Assembly: GCA_027623815.1 (NCBI GenBank)
Contig: JAQBUV010000022.1
Location: 1-33,444, forward strand
Origin: Casp-Chloro-G3 sp002816715
GTDB lineage: Bacteria; Chloroflexota; Dehalococcoidia; Lucifugimonadales; UBA3495
Length of the DNA: 33,444 nucleotides
Direction of reading: 5' to 3'
Made by a program: the position numbers and the translations under genes. The notes under the pieces are model-generated. The model was not told where the DNA came from, did not search any database, and saw only the letters and a list, made by a program, of their open reading frames with translations. Below are positions 26,628 to 33,444 of the stretch, piece by piece. Within the stretch, counting starts at the first letter, position 1, and each line of letters starts with the position of its first letter.

Positions 26628-27422
26628 CTATTGACTAGCATCGGTCGCGGGAGCGCTTAGCGTAACATCGCCCGAGGTTACGGTCACTAACTGACCATCA
26701 TCCAGTCGGACTTGCAAGTTGCCCAACTCGTCAATGTCCTCCGCCAAACCACGGTAAGACTGGTCCAGGGAAGTCACGTTGACCCGCTGCCCCAGGGTGT
26801 CCAGCAGCTCTTTCCATTCAACTAATGGAGTTTGACCCTGCCTTAGCTCCAGATACAAAGCGTCAATTTCATGCAACAGGCGCGTCAGCAACTCATCCCT
26901 GGCGATCTCTTTTCCGGTCAAGTCGGCCAAACTGGTAGCGGCGGGAATGCCTGCCAGGTGTTGCTGGCCTATGTTGATGTTAATTCCAATGCCCAGCACC
27001 GCGTATTTTACCTCGCTGCCCTCTACTACGCTTTCCACCAGAATCCCCGCTACTTTACTGCCCCCGACCTGCACATCATTCGGCCACTTTAACTTTGGCT
27101 GTAGACCAGTGGTACGGCGGATGGCCCGGGCCACGGCCACCCCGCCCAGGCTGCTCAGGAATGGCAAGGCAGCCAAACTCGGATAAAATATCGCCGAGAG
27201 GTAGAGATTGCCCGGCTGGGATACCCAGGTGCGGGCAAACCTGCCCCGGCTGGCGGTCTGCGTCTCGGCGATCACCAGAGTTCCTTCCTCACACGCTGCG
27301 TCTGCCTGTCGGCGTGCCTCGTCCATGGTGGAACTGAGTTCTTGAAAGAAGAGGATGCGTTTGCCCACCACCCGGGTGTACAGCCCCCGGCGCAAGGTCT
27401 CGGCGATCAAGTTTCTGGGCAT
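26628..27422 (-). CDS. birA: Biotin-[acetyl-CoA-carboxylase] ligase, monofunctional
   Basis: This 264-residue enzyme makes biotinyl-5'-AMP and transfers biotin to a lysine of biotin-dependent carboxylases. The signature segments are SSTMDEA (about 30-36), ETQTASRGRFARTWVSQPGNLYLS (biotin-binding RGR loop) and LKWPND. The small C-terminal domain covers about 220-264. There is no N-terminal winged helix, so it is not a BirA-type repressor. ATG 27422 has AAGG 6 nt upstream and fits the usual N-terminus; TTG 27458 would add twelve basic residues. It is divergent from the hisZ-like gene, sharing a short intergenic region. Confidence 0.93.
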   Translation of the reverse strand: MPRNLIAETLRRGLYTRVVGKRILFFQELSSTMDEARRQADAACEEGTLVIAETQTASRGRFARTWVSQPGNLYLSAIFYPSLAALPFLSSLGGVAVARAIRRTTGLQPKLKWPNDVQVGGSKVAGILVESVVEGSEVKYAVLGIGININIGQQHLAGIPAATSLADLTGKEIARDELLTRLLHEIDALYLELRQGQTPLVEWKELLDTLGQRVNVTSLDQSYRGLAEDIDELGNLQVRLDDGQLVTVTSGDVTLSAPATDASQ

Positions 27423-27517
27423 ACTCAGCCTTACTGCTTGGATCAGTCGCTTTCGCAAAATCTGGCGACGATAAGCACAACGCCAATCAGGGTTACGGAT
27501 TTCCCGCCCCCTCCAGG

Positions 27518-27547
27518 TTGAACCATTTTATACCACTGGAGTACAAT
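27518..27547 (+). promoter_or_regulatory. Promoter of the histidine cluster, near-leaderless
   Basis: TTGAAC (27518-27523) and TACAAT (27542-27547) are 18 bp apart. Transcription would start near 27554, within a few bases of the TTG/ATG codons at 27557/27560, so the hisZ-like mRNA would be leaderless or nearly so, matching the lack of a Shine-Dalgarno site there. Confidence 0.5.
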
Positions 27548-27559
27548 AGCGAAGCATTG

Positions 27560-29050
27560 ATGAAACCAGTAAGCGACCTTCAAGACCAGGGGGCATCCCA
27601 TCAGAAATCCTGGCTGCGCCGGCGGCACGTCCAGGATCGGCTGTTGCATTTGATTGGCAGTCACAGCTACCAGTATCTGGACATGCCCATCCTTTCGCCG
27701 ACCGATTTATTCTTACGCAAATCCGGCGGCGAGTTGGCCTCACAAATGTTCAGTTTTCTTGATCCGGGCAGCAACTCCATTAGCCTGCGTCCCGAATTTA
27801 CCGCGCCGATAATGCTGCATTACCTGGAGCACGCCAACGAAGTGACGCTGCCCGCCCGCTGGCATTATGCCGGCCCAGTGTTTCGATACGAAGGGTCCCG
27901 ACACGAAGGGTCCCGACACGAAGCCAGCAACCCAACCAGCAGTGGTCAATTCACTCAGATTGGCGCGGAGTTGATTGGCTCCACCAGCGTCATGGCCGAC
28001 GCTGAATTGGTCGGCCTAGCTGCTGAGATGTTGGATGATCTAAACATTCAGGGTTATGAAATTAGGTTAGCCGACCTTCAAGTTCTGCACGATCTCCTGG
28101 ATACGGTCGGCATCTCCGACCGGGCCAAGACCTTTATCATTTCCAGCATTCCAGAACTTCTTAATGGCGATGGTGATACCAGCGCACTGTTGGAGCGCGC
28201 CCGGCATTTGCACCTGACTGGCAGCAGCCCCCATGAACATGACCTGGCTACGGCGGTGGCCGGTCTGGACGACGATCAAGCCAAGAAAGTGCTGCGCGGA
28301 TTTCTGCGATGGAGCGGCGGAGAATCGGTTGGGTTGGGCCAACGAGATCCGGAAGAAGTGGTGCAACGTCTGCTGCAGAAGATAAAAGGCAGCGATGATC
28401 GTGGCGGCCTGGCGCAGGCATTCAATCTGGTAGCTAAACTGGCCAGAATACACGACGAGCCAGCGGCTGCCATCAGCCAAGCCCGCGCGGTGTTAGTCCC
28501 CGCCGGAGCCAACCTGGACGCACTGGACCGACTATCCGAATTAGTCGAATTGTTGCGATGGCACCCCGGGTTGGCGGATAATCTGGTCTTGGACTTCGGG
28601 CTAGCGCAGGGCATCGCCTATTACAATGGCATCACCTTGCAGGTGAGTCACCCTGATGTCAGCGGCTCATTGGGCGGCGGTGGGCGTTACGATGCTCTGG
28701 CCCGCGCGTTGGGCAGTCCAGCGACGGTTCCAGCGTTGGGTTTCGCCTATAATCTGGACCTGCTGACCGATTTGGCCGGGAAGAACGCAGCCAGCGGTAT
28801 ATCGGGGCCAGTTGATATACTCAATTGGCCTTCGTCGGCTCTGGTCACATCCGAAGGCCCCGAGAACCGAAACACCGCCCTGGTAGCCGCCCGGGAGTTA
28901 CGGCAAAGTGGACTACGGGTCGAACTGGCTGTTGGCGATCATACTCTCTCCAGCGCTCTGGCCTACGCCGCAGAAAACAGCATAAATCAAGTCGTGGTGG
29001 CGAAGCAGGATGGCCACTCCCAATCGCATCAGGTCGGCCAGAGCCGATAA
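27560..29050 (+). CDS. hisZ: HisRS-like paralogue, ATP phosphoribosyltransferase regulatory subunit (HisZ)-type
   Basis: This 496-residue class II synthetase-fold protein resembles HisRS/HisZ. Motif 2-like ARWHYAGPVFRYE is followed by the GQFTQIGAELIGS segment. The histidine motif RGLDYY is altered to Q350-GIAYY, removing the Arg essential for aminoacylation, and GGGGRYD follows. These changes and the hisG next door support HisZ, which assists ATP-PRT. Unusually, residues about 410-496 look like a synthetase anticodon-binding domain, which HisZ normally lacks, and a pentapeptide GSRHE is exactly repeated at 112-121. An ATG at 27560 is preferred; the in-frame TTG at 27518 forms part of the promoter -35 box. 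Confidence 0.78.
   Translation: MKPVSDLQDQGASHQKSWLRRRHVQDRLLHLIGSHSYQYLDMPILSPTDLFLRKSGGELASQMFSFLDPGSNSISLRPEFTAPIMLHYLEHANEVTLPARWHYAGPVFRYEGSRHEGSRHEASNPTSSGQFTQIGAELIGSTSVMADAELVGLAAEMLDDLNIQGYEIRLADLQVLHDLLDTVGISDRAKTFIISSIPELLNGDGDTSALLERARHLHLTGSSPHEHDLATAVAGLDDDQAKKVLRGFLRWSGGESVGLGQRDPEEVVQRLLQKIKGSDDRGGLAQAFNLVAKLARIHDEPAAAISQARAVLVPAGANLDALDRLSELVELLRWHPGLADNLVLDFGLAQGIAYYNGITLQVSHPDVSGSLGGGGRYDALARALGSPATVPALGFAYNLDLLTDLAGKNAASGISGPVDILNWPSSALVTSEGPENRNTALVAARELRQSGLRVELAVGDHTLSSALAYAAENSINQVVVAKQDGHSQSHQVGQSR
27889..27918 (+). repeat. 15-bp in-frame tandem duplication inside the hisZ-like gene
   Basis: The unit cgaagggtcccgaca occurs twice back to back (27889-27903 and 27904-27918), followed by cgaag of a third partial copy. 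It encodes GSRHE twice (residues 112-121), in the loop after motif 2, suggesting replication slippage. Confidence 0.85.
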
Positions 29051-29133
29051 TCAGATTTCTTACCTTGCCGCCGCCTGTTCAAGCAGGTAGGATAAGGTTA
29101 GAATCAGGCTCAAAATCTGGATCGACTCCGCCT

Positions 29134-29154
29134 ATCCTGAGCTTTTCGAAGGAT
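29134..29154. repeat. Short palindromic repeat, copy 2
   Basis: Arms atcct and aggat flank the core gagcttttcga; 18 of 21 positions match the copy at 11641-11661. It lies in the 172-bp gap before hisG, within an outer inverted repeat (aaaatctg at 29112-29119, cagatttt at 29171-29178). The gap also holds cctgttcaagcagg at about 29077. No gene is seen in the gap. Confidence 0.55.
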
Positions 29155-29222
29155 GGCCCGCTTCAATTGGCAGATTTTTGAGATATTTACTCAGCACCAT
29201 AGCGGTTAACCACATCGTCTAA

Positions 29223-30263
29223 ATGAATTCAAATAGCAAGAAAAATCACACCCTACGGTTGGTTCTGCCCAGCGACGGCGAGTTGTCTGAAACTACGCTC
29301 AGTTTCATGAATGACTGCGGCTTGGGCGTGCGTCGTCCCAGTGCCCGTCGCTATACCGCGTATATTCCACCCTTGCCGGGCATTGAGGTGTTGTTCCAGA
29401 GGACTGCCGACATCACCCACAAAGTCGAGGAAGGCAGTGCCGAGATTGGAATCACCGGCTTGGATCGCCTGTTGGAGTATCGCAGCGACGAGAATCGAGT
29501 GTCGGCCCTGATTGAGGATTTGGGCTACGGACGCTGCGATTTTGTTTTGGCGGTCCCCGGTTCCTGGCTAGACGTTACTTCGGTGGACGACTTGGCCGAC
29601 TTGGCGTTGGAATTCCATGAAAAGGGCACCCAACTGCGCATCGCGTCCAAATACCCTCGGCTGTTACGACGGTATCTTTTTGATCGGGGCATTAACTACT
29701 TCACCGTGGTTTCGGCCAGCGGCGCTCTTGAAGCGGCCCCCAGCGCCGGATACGCCGACTTGATCGCCGACATTACCGCCACCGGCACTACTTTGCGCGA
29801 GAATCACCTCAAGATGCTGGAGGGCGGCACTATTCTCACTTCGCAAGCCTGCGTCATCGCCAATTCTGCCAACTTGGCGGCTTCCCAGGAACGGCTGGAC
29901 CTAGCGCGACGCTTGATGGAACTGATGGAGGCCCACCTGCAAGCGGAACCCTACTACCGCCTCACCGCTAATGTGAAGGGCGGCTCGCCGGAAGAAGTGA
30001 GCGCAACCATACTGGCCCGGCCTCAAGTGGCCGGACTACGGGGCCCCACCATCGCCCGGGTTTATAATGTGCAGGAAGAAGACTGGTACAGCGTCAGCTT
30101 GCTAATCCGAAAAGACCAATTGATGGAAGCGGTTGACCATATTCGCGACTGCGGCGGCATCGATATTGCCGCCTCTCAGGTTAGCTACCTGTTCAAAGGC
30201 CAGTCTCAGGCCTACCGGCAATTGCTGAACAACACTCGCGTTTCATCAGGAGCCGAAGCCTGA
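29223..30263 (+). CDS. hisG: ATP phosphoribosyltransferase, long form with C-terminal regulatory domain
   Basis: This enzyme catalyses the first step of histidine synthesis, joining ATP and PRPP. In 346 residues the catalytic core has LRLVLPSDGELSE at the start, EIGITGLDRLLEY, and the PRPP loop DLIADITATGTTLRENHL with TILTSQACVIANS after it. The C-terminal about 95 residues (GPTIARVYNVQEEDWYSVSLLIRKDQL...) match the ACT-like HisG_C domain that binds histidine for feedback inhibition, making it the long form. Long-form HisG normally works without HisZ, so its pairing with the upstream HisZ-like gene is odd. The ATG has no clear Shine-Dalgarno site. The next gene starts 1 nt after the stop. Confidence 0.92.
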   Translation: MNSNSKKNHTLRLVLPSDGELSETTLSFMNDCGLGVRRPSARRYTAYIPPLPGIEVLFQRTADITHKVEEGSAEIGITGLDRLLEYRSDENRVSALIEDLGYGRCDFVLAVPGSWLDVTSVDDLADLALEFHEKGTQLRIASKYPRLLRRYLFDRGINYFTVVSASGALEAAPSAGYADLIADITATGTTLRENHLKMLEGGTILTSQACVIANSANLAASQERLDLARRLMELMEAHLQAEPYYRLTANVKGGSPEEVSATILARPQVAGLRGPTIARVYNVQEEDWYSVSLLIRKDQLMEAVDHIRDCGGIDIAASQVSYLFKGQSQAYRQLLNNTRVSSGAEA

Positions 30264-30264
30264 T

Positions 30265-31023
30265 ATGCCAAACCTGCCGATGCACATATACCTGGCCCAC
30301 CAGGTAGCGAAAGAGTTGGACTGGGGCTATGTTCAGGACCATCTGGGTAGCTGCCTGCTGGGGTCAACCGCGCCGGACATCCGGGCAATGACCAAGTGGG
30401 ACCGGGAACGCACCCACTTTGCCCCCCTTTCGGTCGAGGAAGCTGGGACGGGTACTCGCCGTATGTTTGAGCTTTATCCAGAGTTGGCCGATTCCGGCAA
30501 GCAGTCAGCGCAGACCAGGGCCTTTGTCCTGGGCTACGTCAGCCACCTGACTGCCGATGAGGCTTGGATCACCAGCATGTTCCACACCAACTTTGGCGCG
30601 GCGAACCGCATCGCAGAGACTGAAGTTGAAGCCAACATTTGGGATCGGGCGATTCAGTTGGATATGGACCGAAGGGTTTGCCATGAGTTGGATGGCCTGG
30701 GCAATGCGGTGGAAATACTGCCTGAGTCGGAAGCGGGGGTAGCCATTGAGTTTCTGGAGCAGGCGGTGCTGCAAGAATGGCGGGAGTGGGTGACCCGGTT
30801 CTTGGGTTGGGATTTCACCTGGGACCGGCTCAAACGGGCCATGAACCGAATGTATCGCGACAACGACGAAGTGCAGCAAGTTGTTGATGGGTTTCTTGAA
30901 AGAATGCCCCAGAGCTTGGAGCGAGTCTACCTGCAGATCCCTCAGTGGGATGTACAGGCTTATCAGCAGCGAGTGGTCAACGAGACCATCGCGCAGGTTC
31001 GGGAGTATCTAAGTGCGGCTTAA
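30265..31023 (+). CDS. Zinc-dependent phospholipase C-like protein
   Basis: This 252-residue protein resembles the Zn_dep_PLPC family (phospholipase C/S1-P1-type helical fold). The metal-type motifs are MPMHIYLAH-like at the N-terminus (H7, H12), GSTAPDIR with D38, H51 in ERTHF, and GYVSHLTADEAW with H94 and D98. There is no signal peptide, so it is cytoplasmic, unlike secreted phospholipases. It lies inside the his cluster, 1 nt after hisG and overlapping hisD by 11 nt, so it is cotranslated with both. Known his genes do not include this family; the substrate is unknown. It could serve a phosphatase- or hydrolase-like role, but that is conjecture from position. Confidence 0.78.
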   Translation: MPNLPMHIYLAHQVAKELDWGYVQDHLGSCLLGSTAPDIRAMTKWDRERTHFAPLSVEEAGTGTRRMFELYPELADSGKQSAQTRAFVLGYVSHLTADEAWITSMFHTNFGAANRIAETEVEANIWDRAIQLDMDRRVCHELDGLGNAVEILPESEAGVAIEFLEQAVLQEWREWVTRFLGWDFTWDRLKRAMNRMYRDNDEVQQVVDGFLERMPQSLERVYLQIPQWDVQAYQQRVVNETIAQVREYLSAA

Positions 31024-32356
31024 TGTTATCTACGGCCTGGAGCAGGCCGGTGAATTGCTTACCCGCGTCGATCCACTGGATCTCAACGCCCTGCCCGAGG
31101 CAGTGGTTGAACGCACCCGCCAAGCCTTTGGAGCAGGAGTCACGCCGGAGCAGTCGGTGGTGCGCATCATTGACGACGTGCGGCGGGAAGGCGATGCGGC
31201 GGTGCGGCGCTACGCCAAGTTGCTGGACGGTGCTGAACTAACTGAGTTCAGGATTGAAGCTAAAGAACTGGCCGAGGCCCGATCTAAAGTGTCGCCTGAG
31301 TTAATCGACGCTCTGGAATTGGCGGCCCAGCGCATCAGAGACTTCCACCAGGCGACCCTGCCCCGAAACTGGGTTGACCTGGAACAGGGTCTGGGCGAGT
31401 TGGTGCGGCCCCTGGAGCGGGTGGGCCTGTACGCCCCCGGCGGCACGGCGGCCTATCCATCCACGGTATTGATGACCGCCATTCCGGCGCGGGTGGCCGG
31501 AGTCAAAGAGGTGATTCTGACCACACCCCGGCGGGGCGATGAGCCGTTGAATCCGGCGGTGATGGTGGCGGCGGATATTGCCGGTGTCGATGCCTTCTAT
31601 CAGGTGGGCGGTGTGCCTGCCATCGCCGCAATGGCCTACGGCACTGAATCGATCCCCAAAGTCGACAAGATTTGCGGCCCCGGCAACATCTTCGTGGCCT
31701 ATGCCAAGAAGCTGGTGCGAGGTCAGGTGGACATCGACGGCATCTTTGGCCCCACTGAAACTGTCGTCATCGCGGACGACTCTGCCCAGCCGGGTTTCTG
31801 CGCCGCCGACTTGATCGCCCAGGCGGAGCACGACCCGCTGGCGACGGCCATCCTGGTCACCACTTCTGAGGAGTTGGTTAGAAAGATCGAGGCCGAACTG
31901 GACATCCAGCTAGCCGCCGTTTCCCGGGGCGAGATGGCCCGCGCCGCGCTGGAGCGACAGGGCCGGGTGGTAATCCTGGACACTATAGAAGAGGCCATCG
32001 AACTAGCTAACCGCATCGCCCCGGAGCATCTGTGCTTGATGATCGCCGACCCCTGGGCCTCGGCGGGCAAAGTCAAAAATGCGGGCGGCCTCTTCCTAGG
32101 AGAGTTCTCCCCGGAGGTTATGGGCGACTATATCGCCGGCCCCAGCCACGTCATGCCCACCGGAGGCACCGCCCGCTTCAGCTCAGCGCTCAGCGTGCAC
32201 CAATTCTTGCGCACGATGCCGGTGGTAGGCCTGAGTAAGCACACCTTCGGCAAGCTGGGGAACGCCGCAGTCCAGATTGCCCACGCCGAAGGGTTGACCG
32301 GCCACTCAGAAGCCATTGAAATTCGGCTAGATTATTTGAAGAACGGCCAAGGCTGA
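31013..32356 (+). CDS. hisD: Histidinol dehydrogenase
   Basis: This 447-residue zinc enzyme performs the last two oxidations, histidinol to histidine. Characteristic segments are VGLYAPGGTAAYPSTVLM, GTESIPKVDKICGPGNIFVAYAKKLV and GPTETVVIADD. Zinc-ligand residues include Q270 and H273 in QAEHDP, and the catalytic pair E338-H339 is in APEHLCLMI; the C-terminal GPSHVMPTGGTARFSSALSV and KHTFGKLG are standard. The GTG start at 31013 overlaps the previous gene by 11 nt. A downstream HNH gene separates it from hisC. Confidence 0.97.
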   Translation: MRLNVIYGLEQAGELLTRVDPLDLNALPEAVVERTRQAFGAGVTPEQSVVRIIDDVRREGDAAVRRYAKLLDGAELTEFRIEAKELAEARSKVSPELIDALELAAQRIRDFHQATLPRNWVDLEQGLGELVRPLERVGLYAPGGTAAYPSTVLMTAIPARVAGVKEVILTTPRRGDEPLNPAVMVAADIAGVDAFYQVGGVPAIAAMAYGTESIPKVDKICGPGNIFVAYAKKLVRGQVDIDGIFGPTETVVIADDSAQPGFCAADLIAQAEHDPLATAILVTTSEELVRKIEAELDIQLAAVSRGEMARAALERQGRVVILDTIEEAIELANRIAPEHLCLMIADPWASAGKVKNAGGLFLGEFSPEVMGDYIAGPSHVMPTGGTARFSSALSVHQFLRTMPVVGLSKHTFGKLGNAAVQIAHAEGLTGHSEAIEIRLDYLKNGQG

Positions 32357-32451
32357 AGCTAGCCAGAGGTATCCTTTGTACTCAAGGAACGCGACCCAAT
32401 TGTTTTTGGGCGTCCGCTACCTTCCAGAGGCTAAAGATAAAGGGGGCATAA

Positions 32452-33045
32452 TTGAAATTGCTGATTGAATTAGTACCTGGGCCTCTAGCTGGGGTAAACC
32501 CTCGCAAGCTTATGGGCAAAACTCAATGGGACCGTATCCGCAAGCAAGTATATGAGGACTACAACCATAAGTGCGGGATCTGCGGTAGAGACGGCAGGCT
32601 AGAAGCCCATGAGATATGGGAGTACGATGACACTGATTTCGTACAGCGTCTAGCCGGACTCATTGCATTATGCCCCTTATGCCATTTAGTAAAACATCTT
32701 GGCCTTCCCAATACGAGGGGTCGTGATGGGAAGGGGTACAAGTGGGTAAACACCGATGAATATTATTGCTTAGACTCTGGTGTAACCTTCTACGGGAAGG
32801 ACGACGGGTCTGTTGTTCAGATCCGGTCCAGCCCTGACGAACCGGGCGGAACACAAATATTGGAGATAGACGAAGACCTTATTCAACACTTTATGGATGT
32901 GAATGAGTGTAGCAGAGAAGAATTCGAACAGCATCATTCTCAAGCTCTTGAGAGATACACCAAACGTTCGCTAAATAAAAACTGGCGAGTGGATTGGGGG
33001 CCATACCAGTATCTTGTTGAGGAATCCGGTGCCAAAAAAGCATAA
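32452..33045 (+). CDS. HNH endonuclease-like protein
   Basis: This 197-residue protein contains an HNH-type zinc-binding nuclease motif: C41-x-x-C44, the EAHEIWEY segment with H53, and C74-x-x-C77-H78 with H82. The remaining 110 residues are not recognised. The TTG start has AAAGGGGG about 7 nt upstream. The gene is visibly richer in A and T than hisD and hisC and uses different codons, and it interrupts the his cluster, so acquisition by transfer is likely. No terminal repeats, integrase or intron sequences were seen. It may act in restriction or defence, or as a homing-type nuclease; neither can be shown here. Confidence 0.8.
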   Translation: MKLLIELVPGPLAGVNPRKLMGKTQWDRIRKQVYEDYNHKCGICGRDGRLEAHEIWEYDDTDFVQRLAGLIALCPLCHLVKHLGLPNTRGRDGKGYKWVNTDEYYCLDSGVTFYGKDDGSVVQIRSSPDEPGGTQILEIDEDLIQHFMDVNECSREEFEQHHSQALERYTKRSLNKNWRVDWGPYQYLVEESGAKKA

Positions 33046-33102
33046 CCCAACATAAATTCATACATCTTCTAGGAACGGTCGGTCTGCAATTTAAAGGATA
33101 CT

Positions 33103-33444
33103 ATGAATGATATGCAAGAAATGCTGGTGCCTCACCTGCGCCACCTTAACACTTACCAGGGCGTTGACCCGATGGAAGTTCTGGCCGAACAGGCAGGAAT
33201 TTCTTTGGATCAGGTCATACGGCTGAATGGGAATGAAAACCCCTATGGGCCTTCACCCAAGGTGGTCAAGGCCCTTGGTTCCTTTGAACATTTCAACCAT
33301 TACCCTGATCCTGCGCAACGTCGGATTCGGGAATGTCTGTCCGAATACCTGGACGTTTCGCCGGATCGTATTGTGTGCGGCAATGGCAGCGACGAACTGA
33401 TTGATATGCTGTTGAGGATGTTCGTTGGGCCCGGTGAGAATATA
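33103..33444 (+). CDS. hisC: Histidinol-phosphate aminotransferase, 3' end cut by window edge
   Basis: The first 114 residues of HisC, which transaminates imidazole-acetol phosphate to histidinol phosphate with pyridoxal phosphate, are present and run off the right edge. The N-terminus has LVPHLRHLNTYQGVDPMEVLAEQAG, then the substrate-binding block RLNGNENPYGPSPKVVKAL, YPDPAQRRIRECLSEYL and VCGNGSDELIDMLLRMF. The pyridoxal lysine lies beyond the window. The ATG has AAAGGA 5-6 nt upstream. It is the third or fourth his gene in the cluster. Confidence 0.93.
   Translation, partial: MNDMQEMLVPHLRHLNTYQGVDPMEVLAEQAGISLDQVIRLNGNENPYGPSPKVVKALGSFEHFNHYPDPAQRRIRECLSEYLDVSPDRIVCGNGSDELIDMLLRMFVGPGENI

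Overview
The window is a moderately GC-rich bacterial chromosome segment with tightly packed genes. Several genes start with TTG behind a clear Shine-Dalgarno sequence. The mix of genes resembles Chloroflexota, perhaps the Dehalococcoidia/SAR202 lineage: a cobaltochelatase with one fused ATPase/VWA subunit, CbtA/CbtB, a BKACE (DUF849) enzyme, a xanthine-dehydrogenase-type Mo-enzyme, paired Gfo/Idh/MocA oxidoreductases and alpha2-type GlyRS. This placement is inferred from gene content only; no rRNA or tRNA gene was seen.

Layout. 1-7.1 kb: a REC-GAF response regulator (probably cut by the left edge), a GNAT acetyltransferase with its own promoter, a cytidylate-kinase-like protein, a rhomboid protease, an MBL-fold/double-rhodanese protein on the minus strand, and a PAS-histidine kinase-REC hybrid ending at a strong terminator. 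7.1-11.6 kb: a BKACE enzyme (minus), diverging from a Mo-cofactor hydroxylase large subunit followed by a MoaD-like protein, then an ArsR-type regulator lacking its DNA-binding half. 11.7-13.8 kb: two tandem Gfo/Idh/MocA paralogues on the minus strand with a good promoter.

13.8-22.8 kb is the most coherent block, a cobalamin-riboswitch-controlled cobalt operon. The riboswitch and its intrinsic terminator are followed by a CbiE-type corrin methyltransferase, CobN, a small protein of uncertain family, CbtB, CbtA, and a fused ChlI/ChlD-like subunit that probably replaces CobS and CobT. Together these could import cobalt, insert it into the corrin ring and carry out one ring methylation, and would be switched off by cobalamin.

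22.9-27.4 kb: glycyl-tRNA synthetase followed without a gap by a MazF/PemK toxin-like gene and its upstream partner, then on the minus strand BirA and two SDR proteins, one of which has lost its catalytic residues. 27.5-33.4 kb is a histidine-biosynthesis cluster: a HisZ/HisRS-like protein, long-form HisG, a Zn-dependent phospholipase-C-like protein, HisD, and HisC cut by the right edge, with an HNH-nuclease gene between HisD and HisC.

The points most worth a second look are the antiterminator/terminator switch of the riboswitch, the coexistence of a HisZ-like protein carrying an anticodon-binding-like domain with a long-form HisG, the pseudo-SDR with its hairpin-covered ribosome binding site, the lone Mo-subunit/MoaD pair, and the unrecognised small protein inside the cobalt operon.
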